In this document: positions 1 to 15,000 of the stretch, in pieces
Position numbering within the stretch: the stretch's first letter is position 1
Layout: every line of letters begins with the position of its first letter
NCBI GenBank assembly: GCA_028753945.1
Contig: JAPNXP010000016.1
Span: forward strand, 186,001 to 250,000
Length of the DNA: 64,000 nucleotides
Source of the DNA: Hexactinellida sp. DTS-2022
Taxonomy: Eukaryota > Porifera > Hexactinellida
Direction: 5' to 3'
The notes under the pieces: model-generated
Told to the model about the DNA's origin: nothing
What the model saw: only the letters and a program-made list of their open reading frames with translations
Databases searched by the model: none
Made by a program: the position numbers and the translations under genes

Positions 1-3000
1 TATAATAAAAACAAATTTCTTCATTTAATTCCGGAAGGTCCAATTTAAATTCCAGAGGTGCAATTAATACATTAACACATTCGTTGATTGAAAGAATTCC
101 GATTTTCTTCTATATTCACATGGAAGAGTGTTGTTTGGACTAATTTGAATTAGTTATTACTCAAGTTGAAAGATATTACTAATTTCAAATTACTTCATTT
201 AATCCCCAAAGTCCAAACGAATGTCAAAATTAGCAAATAATGCATGAAGGACTTGTTAAATGTCGACAAAAGAATTTACAGACATTAACATGGAAGTGTG
301 TTGTCTGCACTAACTTGAACAGATTGTTACTCTATTTGAAAGATATAAAAAAATTCAAATATAATATATAAATTCCGAAAGTTCAAATTGAATTCCAGAT
401 GTGCAATTAATACATTAACACAATCGCAGATTGAAAAGCTTCCCAATGTCCAAAACATCCACATGGTAGAATGTTCATTGGACTAATTTGAACAGATTAT
501 CACTCTAGTTGAAAGATAAAAATAAATTCAAATTTCCTCATTAAATTCCGGACAGTCCAATTTAATTTCCAGAGGTGCAATTAATACATTAACACATTCG
601 TTGATTGAAAAAATTCGGAAATTTCTTCTATATTCACATGGAAGAGTGTTGTTTGGACTAATTTGAACTAGTTATTACTCAAGTTGAAAGATATTTACTG
701 ATTTCAAATTACTTCATTTAATAAACCCCAAAGTCCAAATATATTTCTAGATGAGCAATTAATGCATGAAGGACTTGTTAAATGTCGACAAAAGAATTTA
801 CAGACATTAACATGGAAGTGTGTTGTGTGCACTAACTTGAACAGATTGTTACTCTAGTTGAAAGATATATAATAAAAACAAATTTCTTCATATAATTCCG
901 GAAGGTCCAATTGAAATTCCAGAGGTGCAATTAATACATTAACACATTCGTTGATTGAAAGAATTCCGATTTTCTTCTATATTCACATGGAAGAATGTTG
1001 TTTGGACTAATTTGAACTAGTTATTACTCAAGTTGAAAGATATTTACTTATTTCAAATTACTTCATTTATTAATCCCCAAAGTCCAAATATATTTCTAAA
1101 TGAGCAATTAATGCATGAATCGCTCGTTAAATGACGACAAAAGAATTTCCAGACATTAACATGGAAGTGAGTTGTCTGCACTAACTTGAACAGATTGTTA
1201 CTCTATTTGAAAGATATAAAAAATTTCAAAAATAATATATAAATTCCGAAAGTTCAAATTGAATTCCAGATGTGCAATTAATACATTAACACAATCGCAG
1301 ATTGAAAAGCTTCCCAATGTCCAAAACATCCACATGGCAGAATGTTCATTGGACTAATTTGAACAGATTATCACTCTAGTTGAAAGATAAAAATAAATTC
1401 AAATTTCCTCATTAAATTCCGGACAGTCCAATTTAATTTCCAGAGGTGCAATTAATACATTAACACATTCGTTGATTGAAAAAATTCGGATTTTCTTCTA
1501 TATTCACATGGAAGAGTGTTGTTTGGACTAATTTGAACTAGTTATTACTCAAGTTGAAAGATATTTACTGATTTCAAATTACTTCATTTAATAATCCCCA
1601 AAGTCCAAATATATTTCTAAATGAGCAATTAATGCATGAATCGCTCGTTAAATGACGACAAAAGAATTACTTTACATTAACATGGGAGTGTGTTGTCTGC
1701 ACTAACTTGAACAGATTGTTACTCTACTTGAAATATATAAAATCTTTTCAAATATAGTATATAAATTCCGAAAGTTCAAATTGAATTCCAGATGTGCAAT
1801 TAATACATTAACACAATCGTTGATTGAAAAGCTTCCCAATGTCCAAAACATCCACATGGTAGAATGTTCATTGGACTAATTTGAACAGATTATCACTCTA
1901 GTTGAGATATATAAATTAAATTCAAATATATTAAATATATTCCGAAAGTCCAATTTAATTTCCAGAGGTGCAATTAATATATTAACTAATTCGTTGATTG
2001 AAAAAATTCGGATTTTCTTCTATATTCACATGGAAGAGTGTTGTTTGGACTAATTTGAACTAGTTATTACTCAAGTTGAAAGATATTTAATTATTTCAAA
2101 TTACTTCATTTAATCCCCAGAGTCCAAACGAATTTCAAAATTAGCAAATAATGCATGAAGGACTTGTTACATGTCGACGACAAAAGAATTTCCAGACATT
2201 AACATGGAAGTGTTGTTGTCTGCACTCACTTGAACAGATTGCTACTCAAGTTGAAAGATATATAATAAAAACAAATTTCTTCATTTAATTCCGGAAGGTC
2301 CAATTTAAATTTCAGAGGTGCAATTAATACATTAACACATTCGTTGATTGAAAGAATTACGATTTTCTTCTATATTCACATGGAAGAGTGTTGTTTGGAC
2401 TAATTTGAATTAGTTATTACTCAAGTTGAAAGATATTACTAATTTCAAATTACTTCATTTAATCCCCAAAGTCCAAACGAATGTCAAAATTAGCAAATAA
2501 TGCATGAAGGACTTGTTAAATGTCGACAAAAGAATTTACAGACATTAACATGGAAGTGTGTTGTCTGCACTAACTTGAACAGATTGTTACTCTATTTGAA
2601 AGATATAAAAAAATTCAAATATAATATATAAATTCCGAAAGTTCAAATTGAATTCCAGATGTGCAATTAATACATTAACACAATCGCAGATTGAAAAGCT
2701 TCCCAATGTCCAAAACATCCACATGGTAGAATGTTCATTGGACTAATTTGAACAGATTATCACTCTAGTTGAAAGATAAAAATAAATTCAAATTTCCTCA
2801 TTAAATTCCGGACAGTCCAATTTAATTTCCAGAGGTGCAATTAATACATTAACACATTCGTTGATTGAAAAAATTCGGATTTTCTTCTATATTCACATGG
2901 AAGAGTGTTGTTTGGACTAATTTGAACTAGTTATCACTCCAGTTGAAAGATATTTACTGATTTCAAATTACTTCATTTAATAAACCCCAAAGTCCAAATA

Positions 3001-6000
3001 TATTTCTAAATGAGCAATTAATGCATGAAGGACTTGTTAAATGTCGACAAAAGAATTTACAGACATTAACATGGAAGTGTGTTGTCTGCACTAACTTGAA
3101 CAGATTGTTACTCTATTTGAAAGATATAAAAAAATTTCAAATATAATATATAAATTCCGAAAGTTCAAATTGAATTCCAGATGTGCAATTAATACATTAA
3201 CACAATCGCAGATTGAAAAGCTTCCCAATGTCCAAAACATCCACATGGTAGAATGTTCATTGGACTAATTTGAACAGATTATCACTCTAGTTGAAAGATA
3301 AAAATAAATTCAAATTTCCTCATTAAATTCCGGACAGTCCAATTTAATTTCCAGAGGTGCAATTAATACATTAACACATCCGTTGATTGAAAAAATTCGG
3401 AAATTTCTTCTATATTCACATGGAAGAGTGTTGTTTGGACTAATTTGAACTAGTTATCACTCAAGTTGAAAGATATTTACTGATTTCAAATTACTTCATT
3501 TAATAAACCCCCAAGTCCAAATATATTTCTAAATGAGCAATTAATGCATGAAGGACTTGTTAAATGTCGACAAAAGAATTTACAGACATTAACATGGAAG
3601 TGTGTTGTCTGCACTAACTTGAACAGATTGTTACTCTAGTTGAAAGATATATAATAAAAACAAATTTCTTCATATAATTCCGGAAGGTCCAATTTAAATT
3701 CCAGAGGTGCAATTAATACATTAACACATTCGTAGATTGAAAGAATTCCGATTTTCTTTTATATTCACATGGAAGAATGTTGTTTGGACTAATTTGAACT
3801 AGTTATTACTCAAGTTGAAAGATATTTACTTATTTCAAATTACTTCATTTATTAATCCCCAAGTCCAAATATATTTCTAAATGAGCAATTAATGCATGAA
3901 TCGCTCGTTAAATGACGACAAAAGAATTTCCAGACATTAACATGGAAGTGTGTTGTCTGCACTAACTTGAACAGATTGTTACTCTACTTGAAATATATAA
4001 AATCTTTTCAAATATAGTATATAAATTCCGAAAGTTCAAATTGAATTCCAGATGTGCAATTAATACATTAACACAATCGCAGATTGAAAAGCTTCCCAAT
4101 GTCCAAAACATCCACATGGTAGAATGTTCATTGGATTAATTTGAACAGATTATCACTCTAGTTGAAAGATAAAAATAAATTGAAATTTCCTCATTAAATT
4201 CCGGACAGTCCAATTGAATTTCCCAGATGTGCAATTAATACATTAACACATTCGTTGATTGAAAAAATTCGGATTTTCTTCTATATTCACATGGAAGAGT
4301 GTTGTTTGGACTAATTTGAACTAGTTATCACTCCAGTTGAAAGATATTTACTGATTTCAAATTACTTCATTTAATAAACCCCAAAGTCCAAATATATTTC
4401 TAAATGAGCAATTAATGCATGAAGGACTTGTTAAATGTCGACAAAAGAATTTACAGACATTAACATGGAAGTGTGTTGTCTGCACTAACTTGAACAGATT
4501 GTTACTCTATTTGAAAGATATAAAAAAATTTCAAATATAATATATAAATTCCGAAAGTTCAAATTGAATTCCAGATGTGCAATTAATACATTAACACAAT
4601 CGCAGATTGAAAAGCTTCCCAATGTCCAAAACATCCACATGGTAGAATGTTCATTGGACTAATTTGAACAGATTATCACTCTAGTTGAAAGATAAAAATA
4701 AATTCAAATTTCCTCATTAAATTCCGGACAGTCCAATTTAATTTCCAGAGGTGCAATTAATACATTAACACATTCGTTGATTGAAAAAATTCGGATTTTC
4801 TTCTATATTCACATGGAAGAGTGTTGTTTGGACTAATTTGAACTAGTTATCACTCCAGTTGAAAGATATTTACTGATTTCAAATTACTTCATTTAATAAA
4901 CCCCAAAGTCCAAATATATTTCTAAATGAGCAATTAATGCATGAAGGACTTGTTAAATGTCGACAAAAGAATTTACAGACATTAACATGGAAGTGTGTTG
5001 TCTGCACTAACTTGAACAGATTGTTACTCTATTTGAAAGATATAAAAAAATTTCAAATATAATATATAAATTCCGAAAGTTCAAATTGAATTCCAGATGT
5101 GCAATTAATACATTAACACAATCGCAGATTGAAAAGCTTCCCAATGTCCAAAACATCCACATGGTAGAATGTTCATTGGACTAATTTGAACAGATTATCA
5201 CTCTAGTTGAAAGATAAAAATAAATTCAAATTTCCTCATTAAATTCCGGACAGTCCAATTTAATTTCCAGAGGTGCAATTAATACATTAACACATCCGTT
5301 GATTGAAAAAATTCGGAAATTTCTTCTATATTCACATGGAAGAGTGTTGTTTGGACTAATTTGAACTAGTTATCACTCAAGTTGAAAGATATTTACTGAT
5401 TTCAAATTACTTCATTTAATAAACCCCCAAGTCCAAATATATTTCTAAATGAGCAATTAATGCATGAAGGACTTGTTAAATGTCGACAAAAGAATTTACA
5501 GACATTAACATGGAAGTGTGTTGTCTGCACTAACTTGAACAGATTGTTACTCTAGTTGAAAGATATATAATAAAAACAAATTTCTTCATATAATTCCGGA
5601 AGGTCCAATTTAAATTCCAGAGGTGCAATTAATACATTAACACATTCGTAGATTGAAAGAATTCCGATTTTCTTTTATATTCACATGGAAGAATGTTGTT
5701 TGGACTAATTTGAACTAGTTATTACTCAAGTTGAAAGATATTTACTTATTTCAAATTACTTCATTTATTAATCCCCAAGTCCAAATATATTTCTAAATGA
5801 GCAATTAATGCATGAATCGCTCGTTAAATGACGACAAAAGAATTTCCAGACATTAACATGGAAGTGTGTTGTCTGCACTAACTTGAACAGATTGTTACTC
5901 TACTTGAAATATATAAAATCTTTTCAAATATAGTATATAAATTCCGAAAGTTCAAATTGAATTCCAGATGTGCAATTAATACATTAACACAATCGCAGAT

Positions 6001-9000
6001 TGAAAAGCTTCCCAATGTCCAAAACATCCACATGGTAGAATGTTCATTGGATTAATTTGAACAGATTATCACTCTAGTTGAAAGATAAAAATAAATTCAA
6101 ATTTCCTCATTAAATTCCGGACAGTCCAATTGAATTTCCCAGATGTGCAATTAATACATTAACACATTCGTTGATTGAAAAAATTCGGATTTTCTTCTAT
6201 ATTCACATGGAAGAGTGTTGTTTGGACTAATTTGAACTAGTTATCACTCCAGTTGAAAGATATTTACTGATTTCAAATTACTTCATTTAATAAACCCCAA
6301 AGTCCAAATATATTTCTAAATGAGCAATTAATGCATGAAGGACTTGTTAAATGTCGACAAAAGAATTTACAGACATTAACATGGAAGTGTGTTGTCTGCA
6401 CTAACTTGAACAGATTGTTACTCTATTTGAAAGATATAAAAAAATTTCAAATATAATATATAAATTCCGAAAGTTCAAATTGAATTCCAGATGTGCAATT
6501 AATACATTAACACAATCGCAGATTGAAAAGCTTCCCAATGTCCAAAACATCCACATGGTAGAATGTTCATTGGACTAATTTGAACAGATTATCACTCTAG
6601 TTGAAAGATAAAAATAAATTCAAATTTCCTCATTAAATTCCGGACAGTCCAATTTAATTTCCAGAGGTGCAATTAATACATTAACACATTCGTTGATTGA
6701 AAAAATTCGGATTTTCTTCTATATTCACATGGAAGAGTGTTGTTTGGACTAATTTGAACTAGTTATCACTCCAGTTGAAAGATATTTACTGATTTCAAAT
6801 TACTTCATTTAATAAACCCCAAAGTCCAAATATATTTCTAAATGAGCAATTAATGCATGAAGGACTTGTTAAATGTCGACAAAAGAATTTACAGACATTA
6901 ACATGGAAGTGTGTTGTCTGCACTAACTTGAACAGATTGTTACTCTATTTGAAAGATATAAAAAAATTTCAAATATAATATATAAATTCCGAAAGTTCAA
7001 ATTGAATTCCAGATGTGCAATTAATACATTAACACAATCGCAGATTGAAAAGCTTCCCAATGTCCAAAACATCCACATGGTAGAATGTTCATTGGACTAA
7101 TTTGAACAGATTATCACTCTAGTTGAAAGATAAAAATAAATTCAAATTTCCTCATTAAATTCCGGACAGTCCAATTTAATTTCCAGAGGTGCAATTAATA
7201 CATTAACACATCCGTTGATTGAAAAAATTCGGAAATTTCTTCTATATTCACATGGAAGAGTGTTGTTTGGACTAATTTGAACTAGTTATCACTCAAGTTG
7301 AAAGATATTTACTGATTTCAAATTACTTCATTTAATAAACCCCCAAGTCCAAATATATTTCTAAATGAGCAATTAATGCATGAAGGACTTGTTAAATGTC
7401 GACAAAAGAATTTACAGACATTAACATGGAAGTGTGTTGTCTGCACTAACTTGAACAGATTGTTACTCTAGTTGAAAGATATATAATAAAAACAAATTTC
7501 TTCATATAATTCCGGAAGGTCCAATTTAAATTCCAGAGGTGCAATTAATACATTAACACATTCGTAGATTGAAAGAATTCCGATTTTCTTTTATATTCAC
7601 ATGGAAGAATGTTGTTTGGACTAATTTGAACTAGTTATTACTCAAGTTGAAAGATATTTACTTATTTCAAATTACTTCATTTATTAATCCCCAAGTCCAA
7701 ATATATTTCTAAATGAGCAATTAATGCATGAATCGCTCGTTAAATGACGACAAAAGAATTTCCAGACATTAACATGGAAGTGTGTTGTCTGCACTAACTT
7801 GAACAGATTGTTACTCTACTTGAAATATATAAAATCTTTTCAAATATAGTATATAAATTCCGAAAGTTCAAATTGAATTCCAGATGTGCAATTAATACAT
7901 TAACACAATCGCAGATTGAAAAGCTTCCCAATGTCCAAAACATCCACATGGTAGAATGTTCATTGGATTAATTTGAACAGATTATCACTCTAGTTGAAAG
8001 ATAAAAATAAATTCAAATTTCCTCATTAAATTCCGGACAGTCCAATTGAATTTCCCAGATGTGCAATTAATACATTAACACATTCGTTGATTGAAAAAAT
8101 TCGGATTTTCTTCTATATTCACATGGAAGAGTGTTGTTTGGACTAATTTGAACTAGTTATCACTCCAGTTGAAAGATATTTACTGATTTCAAATTACTTC
8201 ATTTAATAAACCCCAAAGTCCAAATATATTTCTAAATGAGCAATTAATGCATGAAGGACTTGTTAAATGTCGACAAAAGAATTTACAGACATTAACATGG
8301 AAGTGTGTTGTCTGCACTAACTTGAACAGATTGTTACTCTATTTGAAAGATATAAAAAAATTTCAAATATAATATATAAATTCCGAAAGTTCAAATTGAA
8401 TTCCAGATGTGCAATTAATACATTAACACAATCGCAGATTGAAAAGCTTCCCAATGTCCAAAACATCCACATGGTAGAATGTTCATTGGACTAATTTGAA
8501 CAGATTATCACTCTAGTTGAAAGATAAAAATAAATTCAAATTTCCTCATTAAATTCCGGACAGTCCAATTTAATTTCCAGAGGTGCAATTAATACATTAA
8601 CACATTCGTTGATTGAAAAAATTCGGATTTTCTTCTATATTCACATGGAAGAGTGTTGTTTGGACTAATTTGAACTAGTTATCACTCCAGTTGAAAGATA
8701 TTTACTGATTTCAAATTACTTCATTTAATAAACCCCAAAGTCCAAATATATTTCTAAATGAGCAATTAATGCATGAAGGACTTGTTAAATGTCGACAAAA
8801 GAATTTACAGACATTAACATGGAAGTGTGTTGTCTGCACTAACTTGAACAGATTGTTACTCTATTTGAAAGATATAAAAAAAATTCAAATATAATATATA
8901 AATTCCGAAAGTTCAAATTGAATTCCAGATGTGCAATTAATACATTAACACAATCGCAGATTGAAAAGCTTCCCAATGTCCAAAACATCCACATGGTAGA

Positions 9001-12000
9001 ATGTTCATTGGACTAATTTGAACAGATTATCACTCTAGTTGAAAGATAAAAATAAATTCAAATTTCCTCATTAAATTCCGGACAGTCCAATTTAATTTCC
9101 AGAGGTGCAATTAATACATTAACACATCCGTTGATTGAAAAAATTCGGAAATTTCTTCTATATTCACATGGAAGAGTGTTGTTTGGACTAATTTGAACTA
9201 GTTATCACTCAAGTTGAAAGATATTTACTGATTTCAAATTACTTCATTTAATAAACCCCCAAGTCCAAATATATTTCTAAATGAGCAATTAATGCATGAA
9301 GGACTTGTTAAATCTCGACAAAAGAATTTACAGACATTAACATGGAAGTGTGTTGTCTGCACTAACTTGAACAGATTGTTACTCTAGTTGAAAGATATAT
9401 AATAAAAACAAATTTCTTCATATAATTCCGGAAGGTCCAATTTAAATTCCAGAGGTGCAATTAATACATTAACACATTCGTAGATTGAAAGAATTCCGAT
9501 TTTCTTTTATATTCACATGGAAGAATGTTGTTTGGACTAATTTGAACTAGTTATTACTCAAGTTGAAAGATATTTACTTATTTCAAATTACTTCATTTAT
9601 TAATCCCCAAGTCCAAATATATTTCTAAATGAGCAATTAATGCATGAATCGCTCGTTAAATGACGACAAAAGAATTTCCAGACATTAACATGGAAGTGTG
9701 TTGTCTGCACTAACTTGAACAGATTGTTACTCTACTTGAAATATATAAAATCTTTTCAAATATAGTATATAAATTCCGAAAGTTCAAATTGAATTCCAGA
9801 TGTGCAATTAATACATTAACACAATCGCAGATTGAAAAGCTTCCCAATGTCCAAAACATCCACATGGTAGAATGTTCATTGGATTAATTTGAACAGATTA
9901 TCACTCTAGTTGAAAGATAAAAATAAATTCAAATTTCCTCATTAAATTCCGGACAGTCCAATTGAATTTCCCAGATGTGCAATTAATACATTAACACATT
10001 CGTTGATTGAAAAAATTCGGATTTTCTTCTATATTCACATGGAAGAGTGTTGTTTGGACTAATTTGAACTAGTTATCACTCCAGTTGAAAGATATTTACT
10101 GATTTCAAATTACTTCATTTAATAAACCCCAAAGTCCAAATATATTTCTAAATGAGCAATTAATGCATGAAGGACTTGTTAAATGTCGACAAAAGAATTT
10201 ACAGACATTAACATGGAAGTGTGTTGTCTGCACTAACTTGAACAGATTGTTACTCTATTTGAAAGATATAAAAAAATTTCAAATATAATATATAAATTCC
10301 GAAAGTTCAAATTGAATTCCAGATGTGCAATTAATACATTAACACAATCGCAGATTGAAAAGCTTCCCAATGTCCAAAACATCCACATGGTAGAATGTTC
10401 ATTGGACTAATTTGAACAGATTATCACTCTAGTTGAAAGATAAAAATAAATTCAAATTTCCTCATTAAATTCCGGACAGTCCAATTTAATTTCCAGAGGT
10501 GCAATTAATACATTAACACATTCGTTGATTGAAAAAATTCGGATTTTCTTCTATATTCACATGGAAGAGTGTTGTTTGGACTAATTTGAACTAGTTATCA
10601 CTCCAGTTGAAAGATATTTACTGATTTCAAATTACTTCATTTAATAAACCCCAAAGTCCAAATATATTTCTAAATGAGCAATTAATGCATGAAGGACTTG
10701 TTAAATGTCGACAAAAGAATTTACAGACATTAACATGGAAGTGTGTTGTCTGCACTAACTTGAACAGATTGTTACTCTATTTGAAAGATATAAAAAAATT
10801 TCAAATATAATATATAAATTCCGAAAGTTCAAATTGAATTCCAGATGTGCAATTAATACATTAACACAATCGCAGATTGAAAAGCTTCCCAATGTCCAAA
10901 ACATCCACATGGTAGAATGTTCATTGGACTAATTTGAACAGATTATCACTCTAGTTGAAAGATAAAAATAAATTCAAATTTCCTCATTAAATTCCGGACA
11001 GTCCAATTTAATTTCCAGAGGTGCAATTAATACATTAACACATCCGTTGATTGAAAAAATTCGGAAATTTCTTCTATATTCACATGGAAGAGTGTTGTTT
11101 GGACTAATTTGAACTAGTTATCACTCAAGTTGAAAGATATTTACTGATTTCAAATTACTTCATTTAATAAACCCCCAAGTCCAAATATATTTCTAAATGA
11201 GCAATTAATGCATGAAGGACTTGTTAAATCTCGACAAAAGAATTTACAGACATTAACATGGAAGTGTGTTGTCTGCACTAACTTGAACAGATTGTTACTC
11301 TAGTTGAAAGATATATAATAAAAACAAATTTCTTCATATAATTCCGGAAGGTCCAATTTAAATTCCAGAGGTGCAATTAATACATTAACACATTCGTAGA
11401 TTGAAAGAATTCCGATTTTCTTTTATATTCACATGGAAGAATGTTGTTTGGACTAATTTGAACTAGTTATTACTCAAGTTGAAAGATATTTACTTATTTC
11501 AAATTACTTCATTTATTAATCCCCAAAGTCCAAATATATTTCTAAATGAGCAATTAATGCATGAATCGCTCGTTAAATGACGACAAAAGAATTTCCAGAC
11601 ATTAACATGGAAGTGTGTTGTCTGCACTAACTTGAACAGATTGTTACTCTACTTGAAATATATAAAATCTTTTCAAATATAGTATATAAATTCCGAAAGT
11701 TCAAATTGAATTCCAGATGTGCAATTAATACATTAACACAATCGCAGATTGAAAAGCTTCCCAATGTCCAAAACATCCACATGGTAGAATGTTCATTGGA
11801 TTAATTTGAACAGATTATCACTCTAGTTGAAAGATAAAAATAAATTCAAATTTCCTCATTAAATTCCGGACAGTCCAATTGAATTTCCCAGATGTGCAAT
11901 TAATACATTAACACATTCGTTGATTGAAAAAATTCGGATTTTCTTCTATATTCACATGGAAGAGTGTTGTTTGGACTAATTTGAACTAGTTATCACTCCA

Positions 12001-15000
12001 GTTGAAAGATATTTACTGATTTCAAATTACTTCATTTAATAAACCCCAAAGTCCAAATATATTTCTAAATGAGCAATTAATGCATGAAGGACTTGTTAAA
12101 TGTCGACAAAAGAATTTCCAGACATTAACATGGAAGTGTGTTGTCTGCACTAACTTGAACAGATTGTTACTCTATTTGAAAGATATAAAAAAATTTCAAA
12201 TATAATATATAAATTCCGAAAGTTCAAATTGAATTCCAGATGTGCAATTAATACATTAACACAATCGCAGATTGAAAAGCTTCCCAATGTCCAAAACATC
12301 CACATGGTAGAATGTTCATTGGACTAATTTGAACAGATTATCACTCTAGTTGAAAGATAAAAATAAATTCAAATTTCCTCATTAAATTCCGGACAGTCCA
12401 ATTTAATTTCCAGAGGTGCAATTAATACATTAACACATTCGTTGATTGAAAAAATTCGGATTTTCTTCTATATTCACATGGAAGAGTGTTGTTTGGACGA
12501 ATTTGAACTAGTTATCACTCCAGTTGAAAGATATTTACTGATTTCAAATTACTTCATTTAATAAACCCCAAAGTCCAAATATATTTCTAAATGAGCAATT
12601 AATGCATGAAGGACTTGTTAAATGTCGACAAAAGAATTTACAGACATTAACATGGAAGTGTGTTGTCTGCACTAACTTGAACAGATTGTTACTCTATTTG
12701 AAAGATATAAAAAAAATTCAAATATAATATATAAATTCCGAAAGTTCAAATTGAATTCCAGATGTGCAATTAATACATTAACACAATCGCAGATTGAAAA
12801 GCTTCCCAATGTCCAAAACATCCACATGGTAGAATGTTCATTGGACTAATTTGAACAGATTATCACTCTAGTTGAAAGATAAAAATAAATTCAAATTTCC
12901 TCATTAAATTCCGGACAGTCCAATTTAATTTCCAGAGGTGCAATTAATACATTAACACATCCGTTGATTGAAAAAATTCGGAAATTTCTTCTATATTCAC
13001 ATGGAAGAGTGTTGTTTGGACTAATTTGAACTAGTTATCACTCAAGTTGAAAGATATTTACTGATTTCAAATTACTTCATTTAATAAACCCCCAAGTCCA
13101 AATATATTTCTAAATGAGCAATTAATGCATGAAGGACTTGTTAAATGTCGACAAAAGAATTTACAGACATTAACATGGAAGTGTGTTGTCTGCACTAACT
13201 TGAACAGATTGTTACTCTAGTTGAAAGATATATAATAAAAACAAATTTCTTCATATAATTCCGGAAGGTCCAATTTAAATTCCAGAGGTGCAATTAATAC
13301 ATTAACACATTCGTAGATTGAAAGAATTCCGATTTTCTTTTATATTCACATGGAAGAATGTTGTTTGGACTAATTTGAACTAGTTATTACTCAAGTTGAA
13401 AGATATTTACTTATTTCAAATTACTTCATTTATTAATCCCCAAGTCCAAATATATTTCTAAATGAGCAATTAATGCATGAATCGCTCGTTAAATGACGAC
13501 AAAAGAATTTCCAGACATTAACATGGAAGTTTGGTGTCTGCACTAACTTGAACAGATTGTTACTCTACTTGAAATATATAAAATCTTTTCAAATATAGTA
13601 TATAAATTCCGAAAGTTCAAATTGAATTCCAGATGTGCAATTAATACATTAACACAATCGCAGATTGAAAAGCTTCCCAATGTCCAAAACATCCACATGG
13701 TAGAATGTTCATTGGATTAATTTGAACAGATTATCACTCTAGTTGAAAGATAAAAATAAATTCAAATTTCCTCATTAAATTCCGGACAGTCCAATTTAAT
13801 TTCCCAGATGTGCAATTAATACATTAACACATTCGTTGATTGAAAAAATTCGGATTTTCTTCTATATTCACATGGAAGAGTGTTGTTTGGACTAATTTGA
13901 ACTAATTATCACTCCAGTTGAAAGATATTTACTGATTTCAAATTACTTCATTTAATAAACCCCAAAGTCCAAATATATTTCTAAATGGGCAATTAATGCA
14001 TGAAGGACTTGTTAAATGTCGACAAAAGAATTTCCAGACATTAACATGGAAGTGTGTAGTCTGCACTAACTTGAATAGATTGATACTCTATTTGAAAGAT
14101 ATAAAAAAATTTCAAATATAATATATAAATTCCGAAAGTTCAAATTGAATTCCAGATGTGCAATTAATACATTAACACAATCGCAGATTGAAAAGCTTCC
14201 CAATGTCCAAAACATCCACATGGTAGAATGTTCATTGGACTAATTTGAACAGATTATCACTCTAGTTGAAAGATAAAAATAAATTCAAATTTCCTCATTA
14301 AATTCCGGACAGTCCAATTTAATTTCCAGAGGTGCAATTAATACATTAACACATTCGTTGATTGAAAAAATTCGGATTTTCTTCTATATTCACATGGAAG
14401 AGTGTTGTTTAGACTAATTTGAACTAGTTATTACTCAAGTTGAAAGATATTTACTGATTTCAAATTACTTCATTTAATAAACCCCAAAGTCCAAATATAT
14501 TTCTAAATGAGCAATTAATGCATGAAGGACTTGTTAAATGTCGACAAAAGAATTTACAGACATTAACATGGAAGTGTTGTTGTCTGCACTAACTTGAACA
14601 GATTGTTACTCTAGTTGAAAGATATATAATAAAAACAAATTTCTTCATTTTATTCCGGAAGGTCCAATTTAAATTCACGAGGTCCAATTAATACATTAAC
14701 ACATTCGTTGATTGAAAGAATTCCGATTTTCTTCTATATTCACATGGAAGAATGTTGTTTGGACTAATTTGAACTAGTTATTACTCAAGTTGAAAGATAT
14801 TTACTTATTTCAAATTACTTCATTTATTAATCCCCAAAGTCCAAATATATTTCTAAACGAGCAATTAATGCATGAATCGCTCGTTAAATGACGACAAAAG
14901 AATTTCCAGACATTAACATGGAAGTGTGTTGTCTGCACTAACTTGAACAGATTGTTACTCTATTTGAAAGATATAAAAAAATTTCAAATATAATATATAA

